A stretch of DNA of 64,000 nucleotides, taken from assembly GCA_040219275.1 (NCBI GenBank), contig JAVJSU010000023.1, positions 124,001 through 188,000 on the forward strand. Reading direction: 5' to 3'. The DNA comes from JAVJSU01 sp040219275 (GTDB lineage: Bacteria; Chloroflexota; Anaerolineae; Aggregatilineales; Phototrophicaceae). The stretch's first letter is position 1. Every line of letters begins with the position of its first letter. Below, one piece after another: positions 26,053 to 34,774 of the stretch. Made by a program: the position numbers and the translations under genes. The notes below the pieces were generated by a model. It was given only the letters and a program-made list of their open reading frames with translations. It was not told the origin of the DNA and made no database searches.

Positions 26053-26816
26053 CCGAGTGCCTCAATCACTCTGGGCAACATTTCGCCGGAAGCGCCCTCG
26101 AGTTTGATGTCTGCGATGCGCGTAATCATGCTGTAATCGGGATTCACTTCAATAATTTTCGCGCCTGCCTGTCGTGCATATTCCGGCATAGATGCGGCAG
26201 GCGTGACCAGACCGGAAGTGCCGACGACGATCATCACGTCACAATTGACGCTGACCACTTTTGCTCTGTCGAGTTCTTTGAGTGGTAACATCTCCCCGAA
26301 CCAGACAACATCAGGACGCACATACGCGCCGCAATGCGGGCAGGGCGGTGGGGTCTGCTCACGATCCCATGCGTAGCTGTTCAGGTCAATCAGCGTCGGG
26401 TCGCCCTGACAATTGTCAAAACACTTGCTCTGTGCGATATTGCCATGCAGATGAATCACATTTTTGCTTCCGGCTTGCTCATGCAGATCATCCACATTCT
26501 GCGTGATAATCGTCAGCGACGCGTAGCGTTTTTCGAGTTCTGCCAGCGCGTAATGCCCCGCATTCGGTTTCGCCCCGCGCACCAATCCGCGCCGGTATTC
26601 GTACCAATCCCAGACGAGTTTAGGATTTGCTTCAAACGCTTCTTGCGTGGCGAGTTGTTGCGGGTCGAATTTTGCCCATAAGCCATCCATCGCATCGCGG
26701 AAGGTCGGCACGCCGGATTCTTTGCTTACGCCCGCGCCGGTTAACACCGCGATTTCCTTCGCATTTTTAATCAAGTCTGCCGCTTGTTGGATATTATCAT
26801 TTGTCATTGCAAGCAC
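26049..26816 (-). CDS. cobB: NAD-dependent protein deacylase, Sir2 family
   Basis: Removes acyl groups from lysine using NAD+. 255 residues (252 from the ATG at 26807). Motifs: LTGAGVSKESGVPTFR (NAD site), IITQNVDDLHEQAGS, catalytic His in IHLHGNI, four zinc cysteines (KCFDNC and CPHC), VVWFGEMLP, and IVVGTSGLVTPA. The residues that mark sirtuin-5-like desuccinylases (Tyr and Arg after the FR motif) are present as YEYRR, although their alignment is uncertain. GTG 26816 and ATG 26807 are both possible starts. First gene of a pair with the secreted propeller protein. The symbol refers to the bacterial sirtuin family. Confidence 0.92.
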   Translation of the reverse strand: MLAMTNDNIQQAADLIKNAKEIAVLTGAGVSKESGVPTFRDAMDGLWAKFDPQQLATQEAFEANPKLVWDWYEYRRGLVRGAKPNAGHYALAELEKRYASLTIITQNVDDLHEQAGSKNVIHLHGNIAQSKCFDNCQGDPTLIDLNSYAWDREQTPPPCPHCGAYVRPDVVWFGEMLPLKELDRAKVVSVNCDVMIVVGTSGLVTPAASMPEYARQAGAKIIEVNPDYSMITRIADIKLEGASGEMLPRVIEALG

Positions 26817-26852
26817 TCAGGTGTTTTACAAGAGTTTCGTTTCCAAGTATAA

Positions 26853-27371
26853 GTGGATTATCAAGTGTGTACCAGTGAAACGGCAGACTCTTTCATGCGT
26901 AGATTACGACGATTGCTTTTGTTCATCGGGATAGTGTGTGGATTATGTGTGATCTTTGTCTATACGGTGCTTATGCCGGCAATAGACGAGGTATTTGAAT
27001 GTTTTACTGTTCCAACATATCGAGCGACCCATCTGGTTTGGTCAGATGACTCAGAACACATATTGGTTCGCTTTGAAATTGAAGTTGCGTTGGGTGGAGG
27101 TGTCGAATGGACTGTCATTCCGCTCTCGTCTGAAGAAGAGGTGATTACCCACTTTACGGGTAGTTTGCAAAGTCAATACGGTATAGATTTCTACTCGGTT
27201 GAACCTGCATCACAAGGTAACTTGCCTGATCTGATCCGTTCGCCAGATCAACGACTATGGGCATCTTTGAGACGTAGCGGAAATGATCTTGATGTCTATG
27301 TTCGGGGCGAAGATAATGATAATAACGAGCGTGTTTACAGATTTGAGTCCGAGAACAGATGTTACAGGTAA
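26853..27371 (+). CDS. Uncharacterised single-pass membrane protein
   Basis: Up to 172 residues: a basic segment MRRLRRLLLFIG, one transmembrane helix (IVCGLCVIFVYTVLMPA) and an extracytoplasmic domain of about 120 residues with a blade-like motif (HLVWSDDSEHILVRFEIE). The GTG at 26853 gives a 14-residue leader beginning MDYQ; the ATG at 26895 starts directly at the basic segment. Neither has a good ribosome site, so the start is open. The MDY beginning is shared with the two genes downstream, which slightly favours 26853. Not recognised as a family; likely part of the membrane-protein cluster that follows. Confidence 0.5.
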   Translation: MDYQVCTSETADSFMRRLRRLLLFIGIVCGLCVIFVYTVLMPAIDEVFECFTVPTYRATHLVWSDDSEHILVRFEIEVALGGGVEWTVIPLSSEEEVITHFTGSLQSQYGIDFYSVEPASQGNLPDLIRSPDQRLWASLRRSGNDLDVYVRGEDNDNNERVYRFESENRCYR

Positions 27372-27421
27372 TAACTTTCTAGTAATTCTCGTAAGTGACA
27401 GAGCTGGATGAGTAAACCACT

Positions 27422-28042
27422 ATGGATTATCTAAATCAGTTTAACTGGAAACAATACATTAATTGGTCGTTGCTGTTCGCTTTTTTGTCACTTGGTTTTT
27501 GCGCCCTCATGATCTATCTCGCTACATGGTCGCCGAGTATGGTTTATCTCACTAATCCTGACTCCACTATCAATTATCGCCTCATTCATTTTATTAAGCG
27601 CGGAGAGACGACATTCTTTGGAGTGGGCATCTTGGGTTTCCTGTTGGCGATTACTTTCATTGTTGCCGGAAATTTAAGGTTCATTTTTCGTATTGGACTT
27701 GTGATTATCTCCGCCTTAGTTCTCCTCTTTATCGTTTTTTCACCGATACGCGTGGCGTTTCAAGGTTTATTGGCGCTTGATTTGGTCGATCAAGAAAAAG
27801 TTGATGGAGCAACCTACAATCTGGTGAAAATTGAATATTTTGACGATCCCATTTCAACATACACTGTGGTGTTGTATCGTTGTGATAGTTGGGAGTTCAA
27901 TTGTCATGCTCTTTATTCGCTTGCTATGCCACCCATGCAGGACTTTTTTGAAGATGCTTATCGCTTGCAAAGGAACGATAATAATGAGCTTATCTTGTTA
28001 GAAGACGATGTTGAGATTTGGTCTATAGAATTGAGTGATTAG
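27422..28042 (+). CDS. Uncharacterised membrane protein, paralogue of next gene's N-terminus
   Basis: 206 residues with three transmembrane helices (WSLLFAFLSLGFCALMIYLA, FGVGILGFLLAITFIVAG, IGLVIISALVLLFIVFSP) and a C-terminal extracytoplasmic domain with two Cys (YRCDSWEFNCHALYS). Order of elements and several motifs match the first ~210 residues of the following gene: MDY-x(3-4)-FNWK, three helices at equal spacing, LFECEDATENVC against LYRCDSWEFNC. No known family. Six bases separate the two genes, so they are co-transcribed tandem paralogues. Confidence 0.7.
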   Translation: MDYLNQFNWKQYINWSLLFAFLSLGFCALMIYLATWSPSMVYLTNPDSTINYRLIHFIKRGETTFFGVGILGFLLAITFIVAGNLRFIFRIGLVIISALVLLFIVFSPIRVAFQGLLALDLVDQEKVDGATYNLVKIEYFDDPISTYTVVLYRCDSWEFNCHALYSLAMPPMQDFFEDAYRLQRNDNNELILLEDDVEIWSIELSD

Positions 28043-28048
28043 ACAGTG

Positions 28049-29704
28049 ATGGATTATTATGGCTGGTTTAATTGGAAACGTGATTGGGCAATCGTCACGG
28101 GTATTTTTTCGTTTATCGCTATCGGGGTTGTGATTGCGCTCGGACCGGACATCACCACGCCGGAATATGTGCCCCGCTATGACGAGGTCGTGAATTATCA
28201 ATCTCTGCTGGTGGAATTCGGCACAGGGCAGGGGATGCCATTTCTCATCCTTATTTTTCTGGCGGGTTTGCTTTCCGTATCGATTTTTCAGATGTTCCGC
28301 AGTGGCAATACCAACACGCGCACCGCAGGCTTGATGGTGACCTTTTTTACGCTCATTGGTGCAGGGTTCTTGTGCATTAACACCGTCACGTCGCTTAATT
28401 TTAGTGGCAATAGCACCACACTAGAGCATCTGGAACGTGTGGAATTTGACGGCAAGTTTTATGCCCTCGCCGCGATGGATACCCGCGTCACCGAGCCTAA
28501 TTTTCTGCGTAACTCGGTGGTGCTGTTTGAATGTGAAGATGCGACAGAAAACGTTTGCCGTCCGCTCCACACGCAATTTATCGGCACGGAACTTGAAGCC
28601 GATGAGCGCCCACAGGTCAATCTAGCCGAAGACTCAGGAGTGCTTTATCTCAGCATAGATGACGATGTTGTTTATCAAGTCGGTGAAGTGGTTACTGCGC
28701 CTCTGCCGGAAAACCTTCCGATTATTTCACCGGAAAATGCCGGAAATTTAACGGCACTACGGATATTCGATGGGCAGGGCTATGCGCTCGATTGGTCATC
28801 AGATGGGCGCATGTTGGCAGTCGGGGGTGTTTCCGGCGTGTGGATTTATCATTTCGGCGACGATGAAACCACCTCTGATATACTCCAGACGACTTCCAAC
28901 GGACCGATGCAAGCGGTGATTTTCAGCGCGGACGATAGCGCATTGGGCATCATGACTCGCTTTGATGACGCAACGGATTCGGGCAGTTTTCGCGTGCTCA
29001 ATATTGCAGACGGTTCAGAACAAGCACAAGCCCTGTTTGAGTACGGTAATCCGGCGGCGCTGGGCAATGATCTAAACATGATTGCAACTGGTCTGGTAAA
29101 TGATGTCACCGTGCGAGGGATTGATCGTGAGCGTGTGCTGGCGACGTTTAGCACATCAGAGCAACGTCGTGCTTATGCCTTAGCGTTCAGTCCTGATAAT
29201 GAAATATTGGCAATCACCGGACAGTCATTTCCAGAAGACGATGATGAGTCAGATCAAGCGCAGGTTGGATTTATGGCGCTGATGGATGCCGACAGGGGAA
29301 GTCTTGTTTTTTCGGTGGATATGCTCGGCACATTTGATGTGCAGGGTGTGCTGGCATTTAGCCCTGACGGACGTTACGTGGCTTACTCGCGGCAAAATGA
29401 TGTAGGGGATACCAATGTCGTTGTCTGGGATGTTGCCACGCAAGAAGAAGCGCAATCATTCAGCATTTTAGGACGGGCAGGTTTTGTGAGCAGTCTAGCC
29501 TTTAGCGCGGATGGTACACTCTGCGCGACGGGCAGTCGTGATGGCACATTGCGCGTTTGGGATATGGAGAGTGGTGATCGTGTTTTTGAGCAACAAATCA
29601 GCGATGCTACACTAAATAGTCTGGCGTTTAATCCGGACGGAACGCTCCTCACGACCTCATCCGAAGCGGGAGAAATTACATTATGGGCGTTGGGTGATGA
29701 GTAA
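28049..29704 (+). CDS. Membrane protein with C-terminal WD40 propeller
   Basis: 551 residues from the ATG. N-terminal three-helix membrane part (WAIVTGIFSFIAIGVVIAL, FLILIFLAGLLSVSIFQMF, GLMVTFFTLIGAGFLCIN) related to the upstream gene, a middle domain with ECEDATENVC, then from about residue 235 a WD40-type propeller of some seven blades (ALDWSSDGRMLAVGG, VLAFSPDGRYVAYSRQ, SLAFSADGTLCATGSRDGTLRVWD, SLAFNPDGTLLTTSSEAGEITLWA). The last two blades are near-consensus WD40. Probably displayed outside the membrane as a binding scaffold; partner unknown. GTG at 28046 is an alternative start one codon earlier. Confidence 0.75.
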   Translation: MDYYGWFNWKRDWAIVTGIFSFIAIGVVIALGPDITTPEYVPRYDEVVNYQSLLVEFGTGQGMPFLILIFLAGLLSVSIFQMFRSGNTNTRTAGLMVTFFTLIGAGFLCINTVTSLNFSGNSTTLEHLERVEFDGKFYALAAMDTRVTEPNFLRNSVVLFECEDATENVCRPLHTQFIGTELEADERPQVNLAEDSGVLYLSIDDDVVYQVGEVVTAPLPENLPIISPENAGNLTALRIFDGQGYALDWSSDGRMLAVGGVSGVWIYHFGDDETTSDILQTTSNGPMQAVIFSADDSALGIMTRFDDATDSGSFRVLNIADGSEQAQALFEYGNPAALGNDLNMIATGLVNDVTVRGIDRERVLATFSTSEQRRAYALAFSPDNEILAITGQSFPEDDDESDQAQVGFMALMDADRGSLVFSVDMLGTFDVQGVLAFSPDGRYVAYSRQNDVGDTNVVVWDVATQEEAQSFSILGRAGFVSSLAFSADGTLCATGSRDGTLRVWDMESGDRVFEQQISDATLNSLAFNPDGTLLTTSSEAGEITLWALGDE

Positions 29705-29813
29705 TTAATTAAAGTTTTCAGTAGTTCGTAAATTTGTGAGTGAGCATACATCCGAACCTATTTAATTCAACGTAATAATAGTTGAGAGTTAAGATGCCGG
29801 AAGATTTTCGGTA

Positions 29814-29819
29814 TATAAT
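29814..29819 (+). promoter_or_regulatory. -10 box TATAAT upstream of DUF3095 gene
   Basis: Perfect TATAAT, 32 bases before the ATG at 29852. No clear -35 at 16-18 bases. It is the most likely promoter for the DUF3095 gene. Confidence 0.4.
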
Positions 29820-29851
29820 CACTCTATAAGTAATCGTTACGGAGTATTACA

Positions 29852-31042
29852 ATGAACGCGGCGACAGTAAGCACATTTTTCGCGGAGATGACCCCAATTC
29901 TCCATCACATTCAGGACATCACAGATAATTCTTACTATCAGGATGTTCCCCTAGATTGGTTTATTGTACTGACGGATGTTCGTGGAAGTACAATCGCAAT
30001 CGAGAATGGTCGTTACAAGGATGTGAACGCTGTTGCCGCCGCTTCGATTAGTGCCATGCTGAATGTGGTTGAGGGCGCAGATATTCCGTATGTTTTTGGT
30101 GGCGATGGCGCGTCTATGTTGATCCCACCGCAATACCGCGATAAAGCGGTAGAGGCGTTGGTCGCGTCACAAAATTTAGCGCGTGAGTATTTCAATCTGG
30201 AATTGCGGGTTGGCATTGTGCCGGTACGCGATGTCATCGTGGAAGGTTATAAATTACGCGTTGCCAAATTGCATAACTCCGATAATTTCCAGCAGGCAAT
30301 TTTTACCGGCGGTGGATTAGCCCATGCCGAGTTCCTGTTCAAGCATCCGGTTCGTGGTGAATATTACGCTGTGCAATTTGATGGCGAACCTCAAGGAAAT
30401 TTTGAAGGTTTTGAATGCCGTTGGAATGCCATACCCAGTTCAGCCGATGAAACCGTCAGCATTTTAGTTAGTGCGGCGGAGAAAGATGACAGCAAACACG
30501 CGCAAATTTATGACGAGGTGTTGAAGCAAATCAATAACATCTATGGAAGTCGTGAAAAACGCCATCCAATTTCGCTAAAGAATATGCACCTCGCCATGAA
30601 CCCCAAGAAATTAGTTACCGAGGCGAAGATTCGCTTTCAAGATTTTACCCTGCGTGACATTTTCAGAATGCTAAAAGGCACGATGATGGCGGCGTTTGCA
30701 ATTCGCTTCAATATTGGGCGATGGGGAGAATATAAGCAAATCTTCCTTGAATCTACCGATCATGAAAAGTTTGATGATGCGCTTCGGATGACCATTTCTG
30801 GCTCTGTTGCACAACGCGCAGAACTGGATGATTATCTGATGGAACAATTTAATCGTGGCAAGTTAGCCTATGGCATTCATGTATCCACTCATGCTTTGGT
30901 GACATGTATTGTGTTTGATTACTTTGGTCGGCAGGTGCATTTTGTGGACGCGGCAGATGGTGGATATGCGATTGCGGCGAAACAGATGAAGGCGCAGTTA
31001 AAATCCCTACGCCCTCCTGAAGATTTGCGTGCTGTTTCGTAA
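29852..31042 (+). CDS. DUF3095 family protein (nucleotidyl cyclase-like)
   Basis: 396 residues. The N-terminal half resembles a class III nucleotidyl-cyclase fold: FIVLTDVRGSTIAIENGRYKDVN, then YVFGGDGASMLIPP (a GGDGA signature) and LRVGIVPVRDV. This is the pattern I recognise for DUF3095 proteins; the biochemical activity of the family is, to my knowledge, not established. The two acidic residues expected for metal binding (Asp in TDVRGS and Asp in GGDGA) are present. No membrane segment. The gene is monocistronic, and its stop codon directly abuts the stop of the convergent permease gene. Confidence 0.78.
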   Translation: MNAATVSTFFAEMTPILHHIQDITDNSYYQDVPLDWFIVLTDVRGSTIAIENGRYKDVNAVAAASISAMLNVVEGADIPYVFGGDGASMLIPPQYRDKAVEALVASQNLAREYFNLELRVGIVPVRDVIVEGYKLRVAKLHNSDNFQQAIFTGGGLAHAEFLFKHPVRGEYYAVQFDGEPQGNFEGFECRWNAIPSSADETVSILVSAAEKDDSKHAQIYDEVLKQINNIYGSREKRHPISLKNMHLAMNPKKLVTEAKIRFQDFTLRDIFRMLKGTMMAAFAIRFNIGRWGEYKQIFLESTDHEKFDDALRMTISGSVAQRAELDDYLMEQFNRGKLAYGIHVSTHALVTCIVFDYFGRQVHFVDAADGGYAIAAKQMKAQLKSLRPPEDLRAVS

Positions 31043-31930
31043 TTACTTTTCGGTGTTTAGCTGAAAACCACTCATAAATTGTTTCTGTAGCAGAAGAAAA
31101 ACAATCATAGGTGGTAAACTCGCCAGAACCGACCCTAACATCAACGGTCCGTATTGCAGGGCGCTATCTCCTGCTCTTAGCGTATTAATCCCGACCTGAA
31201 CCACATCGTAACTTTGATCGGTGATAATCAGATTGGGCCACAGATACATATTCCACGCATACACAAATTGAACCACTGCCAGCGCACCAACAGTGTTCCA
31301 GCTCATCGGAATCAGCACTCGAAAAAGAAATTGCAGTGGATTTGCACCATCTAATTGTGCCGCTTCAGAAAGTTCCGCCGGCAGATTAGCGAAGTGTTGC
31401 CTGAACAAAAAGGTTCCGGTGGCACTCGCCAAAAACGGGACGATCAAGGCGGCGTAGTTGGATGCACCTTCCGTCCAGCCCAGTGTATTTACAAAGCGGA
31501 ACAGCGCGATAATCAAGACCTCCGTTGGCATCATTAGTGTAATCAGCACGAAGCCAAAAACCAGCCATTTTCCCGGAAAACGAAAATAGACGAACGCCAA
31601 GCCTGCCAATAGGGATAGGATCGTTTTGCCTATTGTGATTGTGATGGAGATGATGACACTATTGCGAATGTAAATGTGTAATTGGCGCTGATTAATCGCA
31701 ATGTCCCAATTTTCTTGCAGGGCATTGCCGAATGTGAATTGGTAACGATAGACCTCAGCATTGCTCTGTGTGGCGACGATGATGGAATAATAAAGCGGGA
31801 TACCGAGGACGATACATGCTAATAGCAATATGAGATGTGCATACCAGCGTTTTGGGATTAAGTTCCGTAGTTTAAATGTCCGTACGCCTACAACGTCGTT
31901 AGCAGAATCTTTTGAAATACTCGTCATCAT
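31043..31930 (-). CDS. ugpE: ABC sugar/glycerol-phosphate transporter permease (UgpE/MalG-like)
   Basis: 295-residue inner-membrane permease with six predicted helices and the EAA loop that contacts the ATPase (EAAQLDGANPLQFLFRVLIPMSW). It belongs to the carbohydrate-uptake-1 (CUT1) group. AGGAGA lies just upstream of two adjacent ATG codons (31930 and 31927); the second has better spacing. It follows the UgpA-like permease after six bases. Together with the binding protein it forms an importer, but no ATP-binding subunit is coded nearby. The substrate (sugar or glycerol-3-phosphate) is not proven; the symbol reflects closest resemblance only. Confidence 0.85.
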   Translation of the reverse strand: MMTSISKDSANDVVGVRTFKLRNLIPKRWYAHLILLLACIVLGIPLYYSIIVATQSNAEVYRYQFTFGNALQENWDIAINQRQLHIYIRNSVIISITITIGKTILSLLAGLAFVYFRFPGKWLVFGFVLITLMMPTEVLIIALFRFVNTLGWTEGASNYAALIVPFLASATGTFLFRQHFANLPAELSEAAQLDGANPLQFLFRVLIPMSWNTVGALAVVQFVYAWNMYLWPNLIITDQSYDVVQVGINTLRAGDSALQYGPLMLGSVLASLPPMIVFLLLQKQFMSGFQLNTEK

Positions 31931-31936
31931 AATCTC

Positions 31937-33133
31937 CTATGTCGCCGTACTTGAGCGTTGTCCACCACTACGGAACTGCACGATGGTAAAGCCGATAACC
32001 ATAAGGAACAGGATGATTGAGCGGGCGGCGGCTTTGCCGAGATCATTGTTACCCACACCCAATTGCACAACGTTGTACATCATGGTAGTTGTTGATTGCA
32101 ACGGACCACCGCCGGGCGTGAGATAATCAATCGTCGCGTAGGTTTCGAAAAAGGCATAGGTAGAATTTGTGACGATCAAAAAGAAGGTGATCGGCGCAAG
32201 TTGTGGGATGACGATGTTGTAGAATCTCTGGAAAACATTCGCCCCGTCGATAGCCGCGGCTTCCAGCAAGTCTTTAGGAACATTCTGTAAGCCCGCGATA
32301 TAAAACAAAATGTTATAGCCCATAGACTTCCATACACTGGCGATAATCACTGTCCAGGGAGCTACATTAGGGTCATTCGTCCAACCGAGTGCTGTGCCGG
32401 TAATTTGCCGTGTCAGATGGTTGATGATGCCGCCTGTGGGGTTGAACATCAGCAAGAAAATAATGCCTGCTACTGCCGGAGAAATCGCATAGGGCCAGAT
32501 CAACAATGTGCGATAGATGGAAGCGCCTTTGATCGGTAAGTACGCCATCGTAGCGATGAGCAATGACAATACTAATCCGATAATGACGATTGCGGCGGAA
32601 ATCCATAAGGTGCGAATTACAATGTCGAAATAGGCTTGATCGTCCACAAGGCGGGTGAAATTATCGACACAGACAAATACTTCACGTCGTGCACCGAGGC
32701 GGGCAAGTAAAGTGGAGAGGCGCAAGGTTTCTAACGATGGATAATACAGAAACACCAACAAAATCCCGATGGTTGGTGTGAGTAAAATCACTGGAGTGGC
32801 AAATCCTTTAAACGTCCCCTGCGACCCTTGCGAGGCGATCAAATTTTGCCCGCTTAGGCGACGTGAAAATATCCAGTTCACGGGGGAGAGGACAATCAAC
32901 ATCCCTGAAACGATGAGGAACGTTCCAAAAACGTGGTCGGCTGTGGTGCGCTCTACTTCAAAAGTACAAAAATTAAGCGGGATCATGAAAATGAGTGAGC
33001 CAATGGTGCCACCCAACGCACCCACCCCCATCCCGAATAGCATATTGCCATTGTGACGCTGAAAGACCCAACTGCTTAGTGCGGCACCAACGAGCGCCGC
33101 TAAAATGATGATAAGAACAGGCGAAATCGTCAT
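31937..33133 (-). CDS. ugpA: ABC permease (UgpA/MalF-like) with extra N-terminal helices
   Basis: 398 residues. The C-terminal ~290 residues are a CUT1 permease: EAA loop EAAAIDGANVFQRFYNIVIPQLAP, and a UgpA-like end (GGGPLQSTTTMMYNVVQ ... AARSIILFLMVIGFTIVQFR). The first ~105 residues are an extension with three further hydrophobic segments (VLIIILAALVGAALSSWVF, MGVGALGGTIGSLIFMIPL, GTFLIVSGMLIVLSPVNWIF) not found in ordinary UgpA. ATG 33133 is preferred to a GTG at 33178 because it starts at the first helix, though no strong ribosome site precedes it. The hairpin upstream may lower expression relative to the binding protein. Confidence 0.85.
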   Translation of the reverse strand: MTISPVLIIILAALVGAALSSWVFQRHNGNMLFGMGVGALGGTIGSLIFMIPLNFCTFEVERTTADHVFGTFLIVSGMLIVLSPVNWIFSRRLSGQNLIASQGSQGTFKGFATPVILLTPTIGILLVFLYYPSLETLRLSTLLARLGARREVFVCVDNFTRLVDDQAYFDIVIRTLWISAAIVIIGLVLSLLIATMAYLPIKGASIYRTLLIWPYAISPAVAGIIFLLMFNPTGGIINHLTRQITGTALGWTNDPNVAPWTVIIASVWKSMGYNILFYIAGLQNVPKDLLEAAAIDGANVFQRFYNIVIPQLAPITFFLIVTNSTYAFFETYATIDYLTPGGGPLQSTTTMMYNVVQLGVGNNDLGKAAARSIILFLMVIGFTIVQFRSGGQRSSTAT

Positions 33134-33156
33134 GTTAGCACCATAGTTTCTAGTAG

Positions 33157-33195
33157 ATAAAATACAACAGGGACACACAACAATGCGTGTCCCTG
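33157..33195 (-). terminator. Intercistronic stem-loop after the binding-protein gene
   Basis: Nine-base stem CAGGGACAC / GTGTCCCTG followed on the minus strand by TTGTATTTTATC. It lies between the binding-protein gene and the permease genes of one operon, a position where partial terminators keep the binding protein in excess. Confidence 0.65.
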
Positions 33196-33233
33196 CCTGG
33201 TTTTACACGAGATTCAAACCGCTTACTGTCGGA

Positions 33234-34589
33234 TTATTCGACGTTAAGCAGATTGTATTCTTCTAGGATGATATTGGCTTCTGCCGCCGCCGCATCGAGG
33301 ATGGACTGAGCATCTTCATCGGTCAGTAAGACACGATCAATAGCCGCGGTCACAACATTACGGATTGATGGGAATGCGCCAATAATTGCACCACTTGTTG
33401 CGGGTGTGACCGTGCTCTGGGCAAGTTGATCTGCGGCAACGGTCTGGTTCGGATTTGTTTCAAACCAACCTTCGCTTGCGAGCAGGTCAACCGCGCTTGT
33501 ACGAATCGGCATGTAGCCAGTAACCTGGTGCCAGCTAGCGGCGTTTGCAGTGTCAGTCAGGAAAAGGAGGAATGCCAGCGCGCCGGTTTCCACATCTTCT
33601 GCCAGACCATCGGTTAGCCACATTGTCGCGCCACCGATAAGGTTACCTGTCCAACCGGTATCATCATTGTAGGGCAGGAAGGAAGCGGTCACTTCAAATC
33701 CATTGTCCACACCCATGTTGGTATAGAAAGTGGTATCTGAGGAGCTATAAGCCGCCATCGCAACTTGTTGTGTCTGGAATGCCTGATCTACGGTTGCCCA
33801 TGAATCACCACCCTGAGCACCACTGTAATACAGGTAACCGGCGGCGGCCATTTCGTCCAGCCATTCCAACACGGCGACACCGGCTTCGCTATTGAAGACG
33901 ACTTCTGTGGCACGTTCTTCACGACCATTACCATTGTTGGCGAACAGTGCATCCTGTTGAGCAAGCCATTGTTCAAAGAACCAACCATGATTCGGGAATG
34001 TGAAGCAATATTCCGGCGCACCGTCCATTGCCATGATGGCTTCGCAAGCGGCGGCAACTTCGTCCCATGTTGCAGGGGCGGTGTCGATACCAGCTTCGTT
34101 GAGGATGGACATGTTGTTGAACCAGATCGCGGAAGAGGTGTTCCATGGCATGGAGGTGAATTCACCATCGAGTGTGTAGTAAGCGGCTACCGGACCGATG
34201 AAGTCATCCAGTGCAACCGGGAAGCCTTCTACGTCTTCACGCCCAGCCAACGCAGAAGCGATAGACTTGAAGAGACCACTATCACGAGCATCCTGTGTTC
34301 CAGCTTCGAAGAATTGTACGACTGCGGGAAGTTCGCCCTGTTCAGCGGCGAGTTGGGTTTCAGCGAAGACAGTTTCGTAGCTGTATCCGCCCACAATGTT
34401 GACATTGTATTGTGGGAACATTTCGTTGAATTCTGCCGCAAGTTCGACTGTCCAATCCAGACGGTAGTCTGAGAAGGCGATCCACACGGGGATTTCGACT
34501 GCATCATCCTGCGCTAACGCTGGGATGACAGTCGACAGTGCCAAAAGCATTGCCGCTACTACCAAAATAAGTCTGTTACGTTGTTTCAT
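33234..34589 (-). CDS. ugpB: ABC transporter extracellular solute-binding protein (UgpB-like)
   Basis: 451 residues with a signal peptide ending in PALA-QDD. Type 1 family extracellular binding-protein features: EIPVWIAFSDYRLDWTVELAAEFNEMFP at the start, MPWNTSSAIWFNNMSILNEAGI in the hinge region, and GYMPIRTSA near the C-terminus. All are shared with glycerol-3-phosphate/sugar-binding proteins such as UgpB. No lipobox Cys is seen, so it is probably released or held by its signal helix. First gene of the importer operon; the region upstream carries palindromes (34627-34647; 34680-34728) that may control it. Substrate not established. Confidence 0.88.
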   Translation of the reverse strand: MKQRNRLILVVAAMLLALSTVIPALAQDDAVEIPVWIAFSDYRLDWTVELAAEFNEMFPQYNVNIVGGYSYETVFAETQLAAEQGELPAVVQFFEAGTQDARDSGLFKSIASALAGREDVEGFPVALDDFIGPVAAYYTLDGEFTSMPWNTSSAIWFNNMSILNEAGIDTAPATWDEVAAACEAIMAMDGAPEYCFTFPNHGWFFEQWLAQQDALFANNGNGREERATEVVFNSEAGVAVLEWLDEMAAAGYLYYSGAQGGDSWATVDQAFQTQQVAMAAYSSSDTTFYTNMGVDNGFEVTASFLPYNDDTGWTGNLIGGATMWLTDGLAEDVETGALAFLLFLTDTANAASWHQVTGYMPIRTSAVDLLASEGWFETNPNQTVAADQLAQSTVTPATSGAIIGAFPSIRNVVTAAIDRVLLTDEDAQSILDAAAAEANIILEEYNLLNVE

Positions 34590-34626
34590 TTAAATACTCC
34601 TCCATTTTAGAAGTGTGACTATAATT

Positions 34627-34647
34627 TTGGTCTGGTTTACAGACCAA
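34627..34647. promoter_or_regulatory. Palindrome upstream of ugpB-like gene (candidate operator)
   Basis: TTGGTCTG-gttta-CAGACCAA, perfect 8-base arms, 38 bases before the binding-protein start. A second weaker one, CTCGA / TCGAG, is at 34649-34668. No T-run follows on either strand, so it is more likely a protein-binding site than a terminator. Confidence 0.5.
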
Positions 34648-34679
34648 GCTCGAGTCTAATGAATCGAGTTTAAGCAAAA

Positions 34680-34728
34680 AGGTTAAATAGTTTAAGACTT
34701 GTGCAATTTAACGAAAATAGTTTAACCT
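34680..34728. repeat. Paired direct and inverted repeats upstream of ugpB-like gene
   Basis: AATAGTTTAA occurs twice, at 34686-34695 and 34716-34725, 30 bases apart (about three helical turns). AGGTTAAA / TTTAACCT form an inverted pair at the ends (34680-34687, 34721-34728). This looks like a two-site operator for a dimeric regulator. Confidence 0.45.
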
Positions 34729-34774
34729 TTCTTTAAGGAATTCACAAAATCATAACGTAATGTCTCCGTTACGA

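Noticed and set aside
29782..29819. Full sigma70 promoter TTGAGA ... TATAAT before the DUF3095 gene
   Set aside because: The spacing is 26 bases, too long; only the -10 box is retained as a feature.
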